From Acidobacteriota bacterium (GTDB lineage Bacteria; Acidobacteriota; Terriglobia; Acidiferrales; UBA7541), in assembly GCA_003152355.1 (NCBI GenBank), contig PMAA01000043.1:35142-77779 (forward strand): 42,638 nucleotides of DNA. Reading direction: 5' to 3'. This document shows positions 9,475 to 16,755 of this stretch, in pieces. The notes under the pieces are model-generated. The model saw only the letters and a program-made list of their open reading frames with translations, made no database searches and was not told the DNA's origin. Position 1 is the first letter of the stretch; the number at the start of each line of letters is the position of its first letter. The translations under genes were made by a program, and so were the position numbers.

Positions 9475-9908
9475 ATGCCCAGGTCGCCCAATTCCTTTTC
9501 GTCTTCTTGCGTTAGAGGGTTAGTGTTGAGCCGGTCCTGAAACCGTGTGTTGTTCCAGACCGTCAATTGGTCCTGATTCCCTAGCACAGCCACTTCTCCC
9601 GTTAGTTCCGCCGCACCGCGGAGAACGGCTGGAAGCAGCAACCTACCCTGGCTATCCAGCTCTACTAATTGGCCGTAGTAATTGGTAACATCCAGATACT
9701 TCTTCTTGGCCCGACTATGGCGCGAAACATTTTTCAACTTCGCTTCGATCTCATCCCAGACGTGAAGGGGATAGATCATGGCGCAGTCGCCTCTCTCGCT
9801 GGTCACGTAGAACTTCTCGCCGAATGCACGCAGCTCTCCGAGGAACGCTGCAGGAATTTTCAGCCTGCCTTTTGCATCGACCGTAGCGGGATGATTCCCC
9901 CGAAGCAT
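9471..9908 (-). CDS. mraZ: Transcriptional regulator MraZ
   Basis: DNA-binding protein at the head of the dcw cluster; in characterised bacteria a ring-shaped oligomer that represses its own operon. The 145-residue length is normal. It has two SpoVT/AbrB-like halves, each with the DxxxR motif: VDAKGRLKIPAAF (D11, R15) and LDSQGRLLLPAVLR (D85, R89). The ATG is at 9908. A strong promoter and five 10-bp-spaced GTGG repeats lie just upstream, as expected for autoregulation. The ribosome site is weak (GTGAG). Confidence 0.96.
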   Translation of the reverse strand: MLRGNHPATVDAKGRLKIPAAFLGELRAFGEKFYVTSERGDCAMIYPLHVWDEIEAKLKNVSRHSRAKKKYLDVTNYYGQLVELDSQGRLLLPAVLRGAAELTGEVAVLGNQDQLTVWNNTRFQDRLNTNPLTQEDEKELGDLGI

Positions 9909-9950
9909 TTCTCACGCTGCCTGACTGACCGAGAGTTCGTCCGTGTCTAG

Positions 9951-9994
9951 CCACTTGCCCCTACTTTTGCCCACTTCCTACCACATTTGGCCAC
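9951..9994 (-). promoter_or_regulatory. MraZ operator: five direct repeats at 10-bp spacing
   Basis: Read on the minus strand, GTGG, GTGG, GTGG, GTAG and GTGG begin at 9994, 9984, 9974, 9964 and 9954, exactly one helical turn apart. Known MraZ boxes are TGGGN-type direct repeats with the same 10-bp period. The array begins just after the -10 box and spans the expected transcription start, a position suited to repression by MraZ. Confidence 0.82.
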
Positions 9995-9995
9995 G

Positions 9996-10023
9996 ATAAT
10001 AGTCTGCGCGGCTGAGAAGTCAA
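9996..10023 (-). promoter_or_regulatory. Sigma70-type promoter of the dcw operon
   Basis: On the minus strand a -35 box TTGACT (10023-10018) and a -10 box TATTAT (10001-9996) are separated by 16 bases. Both are close to consensus. The predicted start near 9989 leaves a leader of about 80 bases before mraZ that contains the operator repeats. Confidence 0.78.
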
Positions 10024-10208
10024 GCGGAAATCGTATGAAAACAAAAGTTTTTTGGCAACGCGTGCCGGAAATTCGGAGTCGAAGAAGTCCGACCCCTACA
10101 TGTGGTGTGGCACGGTGGCGTACCAACGATTCCTTGTTAGGTTGCAGCCGAGCGGAATTTTTGTGTCGTAAGAGTAAACGAAATTTGGCTTGGTCCAGCC
10201 GGTGAAAT

Positions 10209-10253
10209 CCAGATTTCGGCAGGCTGGAGCTTCCCGGCTCTGAAAAAATCTGG
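10209..10253. repeat. Intergenic palindromic repeat, copy 1
   Basis: The core GGAGCTTCCCGGCTCTGAA (10226-10244) matches 18 of 19 bases of a second core at 15033-15051. The core carries a small hairpin (GAGC, six-base loop, GCTC) and is flanked by a perfect 8-bp inverted repeat, CCAGATTT and AAATCTGG. It lies between the end of the DUF3106-type gene and the mraZ promoter and could act as a terminator. I see nothing recognisable in the remaining bases 10254-10396 or 10024-10208. Confidence 0.5.
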
Positions 10254-10396
10254 AAAGGGCGCTATTGCGGCGACGGCGAGCTTCTCTTTAGCATCATCGC
10301 CACGATCGGCCTCGATTCATAGGCGATGTCGGCGCTGGGACGAAAGGATTTGTACCAGTTGCGAATGAAATCGAGCCGGTTTGAAACAGCAGTATG

Positions 10397-11107
10397 CTAT
10401 TGCACGGGTGGCGGGTTGCGGAACGTATTCAGATCGCGCAGAGTTTGTTGTTCGTCGGGAGACAAGCCGCGCATAAACTCGGGGTCGTTAAGTCTGGCTT
10501 CCCGCTGCGCTGGCGGCATGTTATTGAGCACTCGCTGTCTGCCGAGAATCAGCAGGCGCCGCTCCGGCGGTAGCGCCTGCCAGCGCGGCAGCAGGTTATC
10601 GCGAACGTATTGCTTCTGTTCGGGCGTCATGCGGTCGAAAATTTCACCGCGAATCCGGATATCGTTTCTCTGCTCGGGCGTAAGTTGGTTCCACTTCTCG
10701 AGATTCTGGCGAATTTGCGCCTGGCGCTCGGGCGGGAGGCTTTTGAAGCGGGCGTTATTCTGCATGAAGCGGTGTTGCTCTTCAGGAGATAGATCCCGCA
10801 GCTGGTCCACCCATTTCGGCGGGGGGCCCGCCATGTTACGAGCGTTTGGCTGGCCCTGGGCCGGCGCGGGGGCGTTTGGCCGCGCAACGCCGTTCTCGGC
10901 GGTCTTCTGATTGGGGGCCGGCTTCTGAACCTGATTCGGCACAGTCGCAGACTTTGGCTTAGTCTGATTTTTCTGAGCCGCAGCCGCTCGACGATTCTGC
11001 ATGCGGCGATTCGGACGCTGCGCAGAGGCAGACTGCGCAGAAAATGCCGCAAGCGCGAGAAGCGCTGCGAAACAGAGCACGCAAAATATGGCCGACCGGC
11101 GGATCAC
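10397..11107 (-). CDS. Exported DUF3106-type protein with seven 18-residue repeats
   Basis: The protein has 236 residues. It starts with a signal peptide (hydrophobic 6-23, small residues before about 29), then a Gln/Ala/Pro/Asn-rich low-complexity linker (30-95). From L106 come seven copies of a unit opening L/M-x-P-E-x-Q/R, at 106, 124, 142, 160, 179, 197 and 215. The period is 18 residues, with one of 19. The motif resembles the LTxxQ signature of periplasmic Spy/CpxP/CnrX proteins, and DUF3106 is the closest family I recognise. The GTG start overlaps the anti-sigma stop by one base (TAGTG), so it belongs to the sigma operon. A periplasmic sensor or chaperone role is inferred. Confidence 0.8.
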   Translation of the reverse strand: MIRRSAIFCVLCFAALLALAAFSAQSASAQRPNRRMQNRRAAAAQKNQTKPKSATVPNQVQKPAPNQKTAENGVARPNAPAPAQGQPNARNMAGPPPKWVDQLRDLSPEEQHRFMQNNARFKSLPPERQAQIRQNLEKWNQLTPEQRNDIRIRGEIFDRMTPEQKQYVRDNLLPRWQALPPERRLLILGRQRVLNNMPPAQREARLNDPEFMRGLSPDEQQTLRDLNTFRNPPPVQ

Positions 11108-11619
11108 TAAATCTGGCCGTCCTTTGGCTGCTGATCCTGCTGAGTCTGCTCCGGCTCCTGGGTCGAGACCGGCAATTCAGAGAGCGCGTCGAAGCCCTTT
11201 AGCACGTCGTAGTTTTCGAGAACGCCGAGATCCTTGATCACGTGAAAATCCTGCTCGCTCTGAGCAGTCGCAACGGCATTCTCTGCCGTTGGGAACTTGC
11301 CCATCCATACGGATAATGCAAGCAAGATCGCAAGTGCAAACGCCAGGCGTGGAGCGGGCACAAGCCAGTCGAACAGACTTCTACGCGGCTCGGCGGAAAT
11401 TCGTGCGCGCACGCGCGCATCGAAGGCTCCTGACGGCTCAATGGCCGGCATCTCGTTCAGCACGCCGAATAATTTTCGAAATTCTTCAATCCGCTCGCGG
11501 CACGCCGGGCACACCGCTGCATGCGATTCCACGGCACTTTGCTCCGCGGCGTTTGCTCGCCCGTCAAGATATGGAACCAACTCGGAAGAAATCCGTTCGC
11601 AATTGGCTTTGTAATTCAT
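11107..11619 (-). CDS. Membrane-anchored zinc-finger anti-sigma factor
   Basis: The 170-residue protein probably holds the adjacent ECF sigma factor inactive at the membrane. The cytoplasmic N-terminal half carries the HxxxCxxC zinc-anti-sigma motif (ESHAAVCPAC, His33, Cys37, Cys40) within a helical domain. One membrane helix follows (about 89-104, FALAILLALSVWM), then a short Gln/Glu-rich periplasmic tail. It overlaps the sigma gene by four bases (ATGA) and the repeat-protein gene by one base, so all three are co-translated. The signal it responds to is unknown. Confidence 0.87.
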   Translation of the reverse strand: MNYKANCERISSELVPYLDGRANAAEQSAVESHAAVCPACRERIEEFRKLFGVLNEMPAIEPSGAFDARVRARISAEPRRSLFDWLVPAPRLAFALAILLALSVWMGKFPTAENAVATAQSEQDFHVIKDLGVLENYDVLKGFDALSELPVSTQEPEQTQQDQQPKDGQI

Positions 11620-12269
11620 GATGGCCTTCCCTTCCCGGTCCCCGCCGTTTCGGCCGGAGCCGGCGACGCTGCTCCAGCAACGAGCGGCGCCAATTGAACT
11701 CTGAGTGTTTCATAGGCCCGGAATAATAACGATTTTAGCGCAGCTTCCGAGCATTCAAGAACTTTAGCAATCTCCACGTAATCCATGTCTTCGTATTTGT
11801 GGAGCAAGACAGCGATACGCTGCTTTTCGGGCAACGACTCGACGGCATTACGAATCACTGCGGCGCGGTCGCGCTCCAGCAGTAATTGATCTACGCGCAT
11901 CTCACGTGCCGGCAGTTCCATGGACGGCTCGTGCTCTTCGGCTGGAGCGTCGAGCGAAATTTCCAGCAGGCGGTGACGCGTATCACGGATGCGATTGAGC
12001 GCCAGATTTGTCGCTATGCGAAAGAGCCAGGTTGTGAACTTCGCGCTCGGCGCATATTTCGCGCGGGCACGATAGACGCGGATAAAAACTTCCTGCGACA
12101 AATCTTCGGCCGTGGCCGAATCGCGCACCATGCGATAGAGAAAACTGACAAGCGGCGTCCGATAGCGCTGAAGCAGAAGCTCGAAGGACGCATCATCCCC
12201 CGCTTTCGCCTCCAGCATTAACTGGACGTCGGACCTGGCCATGATAGCCACATCATATCGAACACTCAT
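11616..12269 (-). CDS. ECF-type RNA polymerase sigma factor (RpoE-like)
   Basis: Extracytoplasmic-function sigma factor of 217 residues. Region 2 (about 25-95) includes FLYRMVRDSATAEDLSQEVFIRVYRA and the core-binding FTTWLFRIATNLALNRIRD. Region 4 (about 135-185) has LPEKQRIAVLLHKYEDMDYVEIA and the helix-turn-helix LECSEAALKSLLFRAYETLR. A Pro/Ala-rich tail of about 25 residues follows. The ATG at 12269 is used here; the ATG at 12242 (MARSDVQL) fits family alignments equally well and neither has a clear ribosome site. I found no convincing autoregulatory ECF promoter in the 142 bases upstream. Confidence 0.92.
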   Translation of the reverse strand: MSVRYDVAIMARSDVQLMLEAKAGDDASFELLLQRYRTPLVSFLYRMVRDSATAEDLSQEVFIRVYRARAKYAPSAKFTTWLFRIATNLALNRIRDTRHRLLEISLDAPAEEHEPSMELPAREMRVDQLLLERDRAAVIRNAVESLPEKQRIAVLLHKYEDMDYVEIAKVLECSEAALKSLLFRAYETLRVQLAPLVAGAASPAPAETAGTGKGRPS

Positions 12270-12411
12270 GGCGAGATAAAGTTGCGGTTTCGGCTACGCA
12301 TGGGCACGGTTAACCCATTAGCTCGTCAATAGGATGCGGATATGGGGAACAGGAACTGTAGAAAACTGCGAACACTAGTTTCAGAGCTCTCAGAGCGGCT
12401 GCTGAGTCTCG

Positions 12412-13161
12412 CTAAGATGGTAACACCAATCGCAGCAATAACATGAGAAGGACGCCCAAGAAAACGAGGACGGGCAATCCTGCGGACGGTTCGCGGTTTA
12501 CCTCCGGGACCAAATCGGATGCGGCCACGTAAATCGTCACGCCCGCGGAAAACGGCAGCGCCAGCGCCACCTCGCCGCGCAGGACATACATCAAACCGAC
12601 ACCGAGAAGTGTGGCACCACCCAAGACCGCGGATGAGAGCAACGCGACCCGGCGGCTCTGGCCGCTCGCCAACATGAGGGACGCGACCGTGAAGCCCTCT
12701 GGAAGTTTGTGGAGAAATACGGCAATAAAAATTACGGCACCGAGCCACGCGGACACGAGAACTCCCGAGGCGATCGCGACGCCATCAAAAAATGTGTGAA
12801 TCACGAGGCCGAGAAGCGCGGCGTAGCCCGCGTGAGACGGCGACAATTCTTCGTGATGCGTTTCTTCGCCAAAGTGGAAATGAGGAGCGACGGTGTGCTC
12901 GAAGAAATGCACGAGCATGTATCCGGCCAGGACAAGAACGAAAACAAATGTCGTGCGATTATTCAGACGGAGCGACTCGGGAATCATTTCGAGAAATGCT
13001 GTGGCGAGCATGAATCCGGCACCGAGCGCGATGAAATATTTCAGGTAAGCACGGGACCACTGCCGCCGGACTATCGTCAACCCACCGAGGAGGTTCGCAG
13101 CCGCAGCAATCACGCCTAAGAGCAAAGCAAGCGCGAACCGAGATGCGCCGACAGGAACCAT
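12412..13161 (-). CDS. ZIP-family divalent metal transporter
   Basis: Inner-membrane transporter of the ZIP family (zinc, iron or manganese uptake are typical; substrate not decidable here). The ATG at 13161 gives 249 residues (MVPVGASRFALAL) and about eight helices. The open frame continues to 13395, but that part is basic and overlaps ychF. Metal-site motifs are HTFFDGVAIASG (H122, D126) and HKLPEG (H151, E155). A histidine-rich cytoplasmic loop (about 89-110, ending PSH) between helices 3 and 4 is typical of metal binding. It begins eight bases after the ychF-like gene ends. Confidence 0.9.
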   Translation of the reverse strand: MVPVGASRFALALLLGVIAAAANLLGGLTIVRRQWSRAYLKYFIALGAGFMLATAFLEMIPESLRLNNRTTFVFVLVLAGYMLVHFFEHTVAPHFHFGEETHHEELSPSHAGYAALLGLVIHTFFDGVAIASGVLVSAWLGAVIFIAVFLHKLPEGFTVASLMLASGQSRRVALLSSAVLGGATLLGVGLMYVLRGEVALALPFSAGVTIYVAASDLVPEVNREPSAGLPVLVFLGVLLMLLLRLVLPS

Positions 13162-13169
13162 GGTCAATC

Positions 13170-14246
13170 TCAGCCGCCGTGGCGGAACAGGATCACATCG
13201 CCATCTTGCACGATGTATTCCTTGCCTTCGAGGCGGAATTGGCCGCGTTCTTTCGCGACGGCGAAGCTGCCTGCGGCAAGCAAATCTTCCCAGCGCACGA
13301 CTTCCGCTTTGATGAAGTTCTTTTCGATGTCGCTGTGGATCGCGCCGGCGGCTTTCTGGGCCGTCATTCCGCGCTCGATTGTCCAGGCGCGGCACTCGGG
13401 TTCGCCGCAGGTGAGAAATGAAATCAATCCGAGAAGCCGATATGTGGCCTGAATCAACCGATCACGACCGGATTCCGTGATTCCGTAGGCCTTCATCATT
13501 TCCGCGACTTCGGCGTCGGGAAGTTCAGCAAGTTCGGCTTCGATTTTTCCGCAGAATGGCACGACGGCGGTCTGAGGCTTCGTTGCCAATTTTTCGAGCT
13601 TATGTTTTTCGATGACGTGGTCAATTTCGGAAATTTCGTCATCGCCGAGATTGAGGACGTAGAGCATCGGCTTCTGCGTCAGGAACGTAAAACCTGTGAC
13701 AGCCTTTTTTTCTTCGGGCTTAAATTCCATTTCGCGCAGCGGTTTTTCAGCTTCGAGGGCCGCGCGGCAGCGAAGAAGCACGCTTTGCTCGAGCTCAATC
13801 TGCGGATCTTTCTTTTTCTTCAGGTCTTTCTCGACGCGCTCGAGGCGGCGGGTGGCCTGTTCGAGATCGGTGAGCATAAGTTCGATTTCGATGCTGTCAA
13901 TATCGCGCATCGCATCAATGCTTCCCGACGGGTGCGGTATTGCAGGATCATCGAAGACGCGGACGACGTGGGCGAGCGCGTCGGCCTCGCGAAGAGGCAC
14001 GAGCGACGCCGAATTTTTCTCGCGGTCCTTCTGAAGACCGCCGATATCCACGTATTCAATCGTGGCGAACGTAATTTTCTTGGGCTTGAAAAGCTCCGCG
14101 AGCTTCGTAACTCGCGCATCGGGAACACGGGCGATGCCAACGTGAGCCTGTCCCGGCTGCGTGCGCGATTCCACACGCGCGCGGGTGAGGATTCGAAACA
14201 AACTTGTCTTGCCGACTTGCGGCAGTCCTATAATTCCGGTTTGCAT
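13170..14246 (-). CDS. ychF: YchF/Ola1-family P-loop ATPase/GTPase, divergent
   Basis: Obg-related nucleotidase that in characterised bacteria binds ribosomes and prefers ATP; translation and stress roles are proposed. The 358-residue length is normal. The P loop reads GLPQVGKTS (about 7-15) instead of the usual GLPNVGKST. After VDIGGL the glycine-rich stretch found in E. coli YchF is missing and KDREKNSASL follows. The NxxE specificity motif is replaced by NLGDDE. The coiled-coil insert (about 115-150) and the TGS-like C-terminal domain (TCGEPECRAWTIERG, AAGAIHSDIEKNFIKAEV, YIVQDGDVI) are well kept. An extended -10 box lies nine bases before the ATG, so the mRNA may be nearly leaderless. Confidence 0.9.
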   Translation of the reverse strand: MQTGIIGLPQVGKTSLFRILTRARVESRTQPGQAHVGIARVPDARVTKLAELFKPKKITFATIEYVDIGGLQKDREKNSASLVPLREADALAHVVRVFDDPAIPHPSGSIDAMRDIDSIEIELMLTDLEQATRRLERVEKDLKKKKDPQIELEQSVLLRCRAALEAEKPLREMEFKPEEKKAVTGFTFLTQKPMLYVLNLGDDEISEIDHVIEKHKLEKLATKPQTAVVPFCGKIEAELAELPDAEVAEMMKAYGITESGRDRLIQATYRLLGLISFLTCGEPECRAWTIERGMTAQKAAGAIHSDIEKNFIKAEVVRWEDLLAAGSFAVAKERGQFRLEGKEYIVQDGDVILFRHGG

Positions 14247-14255
14247 GAGTTTGTG

Positions 14256-14264
14256 ATACTAGCA
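14256..14264 (-). promoter_or_regulatory. Extended -10 promoter of the ychF-like gene
   Basis: TGC-TAGTAT on the minus strand is an extended -10 element. It ends nine bases before the ATG at 14246, which predicts a leader of only two or three bases. No good -35 box is visible. Confidence 0.45.
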
Positions 14265-14284
14265 CGTGCTCGAGGTTCCTCAGA

Positions 14285-14962
14285 ATGCCTGCAGCCAAAA
14301 AACCAAAGCGATATCCATTCAATCATTTAAAAGCTGTGCGCCATCTCGCCGGGGTTGACCCGCATTTTGAGAATCTTGTCGGGCGCGTCGGGCGATTTCG
14401 AATGGAAATGGACACGCACCCAAGCCCGTACGAAGCGCTCACGGAAGCAATCGTCTACCAGCAATTGAATGGAAAAGCTGCGGCGTCAATCTTGAAGAAA
14501 GTCAAAGACCAAATCGGTGGCGGAGAATTCCCGACGCCCGCGCAAGTAACGGCGGCAACGGACGCTGAGCTTCGCGCCGCTGGCCTCTCGCGGCAAAAAA
14601 TTGCGGCGATTCGCGATCTGGCCGTGAAAACGATTGAGGGAGTTGTGCCGGGAATGAGCGAAGTCGAAAATCTCAGCGATGACGAGATCGTTTCGCGGTT
14701 AACCGCCGTCCACGGCGTCGGCGTGTGGACTGTCCAAATGTTTTTGATATTTCGACTCGGCCGACCGGACGTGCTGCCTACGCTTGATTACGCGGTGCAA
14801 CAGGGGTTCAAGCTTGCATACGGAAAACGAAAGTTGCCGAAGCCAAAGCAACTACTGGCGTTCGGCGAGCGCTGGCGACCGTATCGAAGTGTTGCGAGTT
14901 GGTATTTGTGGCAGGCGGTTCATTTGCATCGATCGAAGAAGGTGAATCCGAAGGCGCGGTGA
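14285..14962 (+). CDS. DNA-3-methyladenine glycosylase II family protein (AlkA-like)
   Basis: Base-excision repair glycosylase of the HhH-GPD fold, 225 residues, probably removing alkylated purines. It lacks the N-terminal beta domain of E. coli AlkA, which is common in the short AlkA/MAG-type enzymes. YEALTEAIVYQQLNGKAA (about 49-66) is the conserved first-helix motif. The helix-hairpin-helix (LTAVHGVGVWTVQMFLIF) comes next, then LPTLDYAVQQGF with the presumed catalytic aspartate, and finally WRPYRSVASWYLWQ. There is no iron-sulfur cysteine cluster. It is divergent from the ychF-like gene with 38 bases between them. Confidence 0.9.
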   Translation: MPAAKKPKRYPFNHLKAVRHLAGVDPHFENLVGRVGRFRMEMDTHPSPYEALTEAIVYQQLNGKAAASILKKVKDQIGGGEFPTPAQVTAATDAELRAAGLSRQKIAAIRDLAVKTIEGVVPGMSEVENLSDDEIVSRLTAVHGVGVWTVQMFLIFRLGRPDVLPTLDYAVQQGFKLAYGKRKLPKPKQLLAFGERWRPYRSVASWYLWQAVHLHRSKKVNPKAR

Positions 14963-15013
14963 CGTTGCGACCGGACGAACGGTCGTCTCGTTTCAGCGCG
15001 ATCGAGTAAGTAG

Positions 15014-15060
15014 AACGGAATTCCGGGAGGCGGGAGCCTCCCGGCTCTGAAGTTTCCGTT
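15014..15060. repeat. Intergenic palindromic repeat, copy 2 (possible bidirectional terminator)
   Basis: An 8-bp perfect stem CCGGGAGG/CCTCCCGG (15023-15030 and 15037-15044, six-base loop) sits inside a second, outer inverted repeat AACGGAA/TTCCGTT (15014-15020 and 15054-15060). The core at 15033-15051 matches copy 1 (10226-10244) at 18 of 19 bases. It lies between the convergent AlkA-like and DUF4149 genes, where a two-way terminator would be useful, though no U-tract follows. Confidence 0.55.
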
Positions 15061-15098
15061 AGGAGTTCGCCGACGCAGCGTTCTTGCGGTGGCGGGCG

Positions 15099-15572
15099 CT
15101 ACCTGGAGATTTCGCGGACCGTTAGAAATAGGCCGGCGAGGCCCAGCAGAAGAATCGTGACCTCGATACGGACGGAAGCGCGATGCAAGCTGTCGAACTC
15201 CACGCGCAACGGGCTTTCGACCGGCGTCGAGTCAATTGAGCCCATCTCAGCGCGCAACACCGTCATGCGGCGAGACACAAAATACTGCGATGAAAACGTC
15301 AGCGCCATCATCAAGATCACCGCAAAGGCCGCCGCCCGAAACCATCCGGTTAGCGACTTCTGCTCGAGAATCAGCGCCGCCAGATAAATAAACCCCGCGA
15401 TGATTCCACCCCAGTGCAGCTGCCCAAGCGAATAGCCCACCACCGCGCCCGCGTCATGGCGATTGCTCAGCACCGTGAATGCACCCGGCGCGACCGCGAA
15501 GCTCAAGAAGATAATGCTCCCCACCCACGTACCTAATGCGAATACTTCAACGAAACGCAGGATAGAGGTCAT
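15099..15572 (-). CDS. DUF4149 family membrane protein
   Basis: The 157-residue protein has four predicted membrane helices (about 7-27, 46-66, 78-97 and 131-150). The N-terminal TWVGSIIFLSFAVAPGAF, with a conserved Trp and Pro, matches the DUF4149 family of uncharacterised small membrane proteins. The loop before the last helix is polar (residues about 98-130). The start is the ATG at 15572. It lies downstream of tRNA-Val on the same strand, with 112 bases between them. Function is not known; I would not infer one. Confidence 0.78.
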   Translation of the reverse strand: MTSILRFVEVFALGTWVGSIIFLSFAVAPGAFTVLSNRHDAGAVVGYSLGQLHWGGIIAGFIYLAALILEQKSLTGWFRAAAFAVILMMALTFSSQYFVSRRMTVLRAEMGSIDSTPVESPLRVEFDSLHRASVRIEVTILLLGLAGLFLTVREISR

Positions 15573-15684
15573 GGTGAGCTTCCATTAGAATGGGATTTCG
15601 GCCGGATTATGTGGTGCGCTCCGTTTCGGTGAAGCAATCTCTCATCGAAGCAACTGGGAGCCTGGACGGCCGATCAAAGATTGA

Positions 15685-15760
15685 TGGTGGGCGACCAAGG
15701 ACTTGAACCTTGGACCTCTCCCGTGTGAGGGGAGCGCTCTAACCACTGAGCTAGTCGCCC
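15685..15760 (-). tRNA. tRNA-Val, anticodon CAC
   Basis: A complete cloverleaf reads on the minus strand: acceptor GGGCGAC pairing with GTCGCCC, D arm TAGCTCAGTGGTTAGA, anticodon stem CTCCC/GGGAG with loop CTCACAC (anticodon CAC, reading GUG) and T arm AGGTTCAAGTCCT. The discriminator base is A and the 3' CCA is encoded (15687-15685). Confidence 0.97.
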
Positions 15761-15775
15761 GTAGACGTCTTCATT

Positions 15776-15804
15776 CTTGTAGCAAAAGGCCGGACCAATT
15801 GCAA
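15776..15804 (-). promoter_or_regulatory. Candidate promoter of tRNA-Val
   Basis: On the minus strand TTGCAA (15804-15799) and TACAAG (15781-15776) are 17 bases apart, with TGC directly before the -10 box. The predicted start is about eight bases before the tRNA. The -35 box coincides with the proposed TTG start of the divergent MoxR gene. Confidence 0.4.
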
Positions 15805-16755
15805 ACCAAGACCAGCTCCGCGCACACGCAGATCGCTGAATTGCAGCAGGCAATCGCGAGCGTCGTCAAGGGCAAGGAAGACGTGATTCAGCTCGCGCTG
15901 ATCACGCTTCTGGCGCGCGGGCATTTGCTGATCGAAGACGTGCCCGGTGTGGGCAAGACAACGCTTGCGCAGGCGCTCGCGCGCTCGTTTCACTGCTCGT
16001 TTCAACGCATCCAATTCACTTCTGACTTGCTGCCAAGCGACGTGATCGGTGTGAGCGTGTTTGATCCCGTGAGGCAAGCATTCGAATTCAAGCCCGGGCC
16101 AATTTTTGCAAATGTGGTTCTGGCCGATGAAATCAACCGGACGACTCCAAAAACGCAATCGGCGCTGCTTGAGGCGATGAGCGAATCGCAAATCACCGTG
16201 GACAATTACACGCACCGGCTGCCGGAACCGTTTCTGGTGGTGGCCACGCAGAATCCAATCGAACATCACGGCACTTATCCGCTGCCCGAATCGCAACTGG
16301 ATCGTTTTCTGATGCGGATTCGCATGGGATATCCCTCGAAGGCGAGCGAGAAAGAAATTGTGCGCAACGGAAGCAGCGCTTCGCCGGCGGAGTCCGTGGT
16401 CGCTGCCATGGATGCCGCGGACGTGCTCGCGATGCAGGAAACTGTGAAGAGCGTCAAGGTGGATGATAGCCTGCTCGATTACGCGCTTGAGATTGTCGAA
16501 CGCACGAGAACCTCGGAGCAGTTGAATCTGGGCGTCAGTCCGCGCGGCGTGGTGATGTTGCATCGCGCTGCGCAAGCGCGCGCGTTCCTTGACGGCCGCG
16601 ATTATTGCCTTCCGGATGATTTCAAGCGGCTCATCCTTCCTGTGTTTGCGCATCGTGTGGTGGTCAGCTCGCGCTACGTTTCCACTCGCAAAAAATCAGC
16701 GCAGGCCGAAGCCATCCTCGACGAATTCGTCGAGACGACCCGCGTTCCACTCTAA
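15799..16755 (+). CDS. MoxR-family AAA+ ATPase
   Basis: Chaperone-like AAA+ ATPase, probably assisting the DUF58 partner encoded next to it. I place the start at a TTG at 15799 (318 residues, beginning with QTKTSSAH after the initiator). The frame opens at 15703, but those codons lie inside the tRNA-Val gene. Walker A is EDVPGVGKTT (about 47-56) and Walker B is VLADEINRTTPK. Sensor 1 lies in VVATQNPIEHHGTYPLPESQLDRF, a sequence typical of MoxR, followed by the lid domain with LGVSPRGVVMLHRAAQARA. Its stop overlaps the next start by one base (TAATG). Confidence 0.94.
   Translation: MQTKTSSAHTQIAELQQAIASVVKGKEDVIQLALITLLARGHLLIEDVPGVGKTTLAQALARSFHCSFQRIQFTSDLLPSDVIGVSVFDPVRQAFEFKPGPIFANVVLADEINRTTPKTQSALLEAMSESQITVDNYTHRLPEPFLVVATQNPIEHHGTYPLPESQLDRFLMRIRMGYPSKASEKEIVRNGSSASPAESVVAAMDAADVLAMQETVKSVKVDDSLLDYALEIVERTRTSEQLNLGVSPRGVVMLHRAAQARAFLDGRDYCLPDDFKRLILPVFAHRVVVSSRYVSTRKKSAQAEAILDEFVETTRVPL

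Noticed and set aside
12346-12375. GGAAC repeats near 12346-12353 as an ECF sigma promoter
   Set aside because: They point along the plus strand, away from the sigma operon, and no matching -10 or plus-strand gene follows.
13162-13395. N-terminal extension of the ZIP transporter
   Set aside because: Basic, non-hydrophobic sequence lying inside the ychF-like gene; the ATG at 13161 gives a normal ZIP N terminus.
15703-15798. Upstream start of the MoxR gene
   Set aside because: These codons lie largely within the tRNA-Val gene and its leader; translation from there is implausible.
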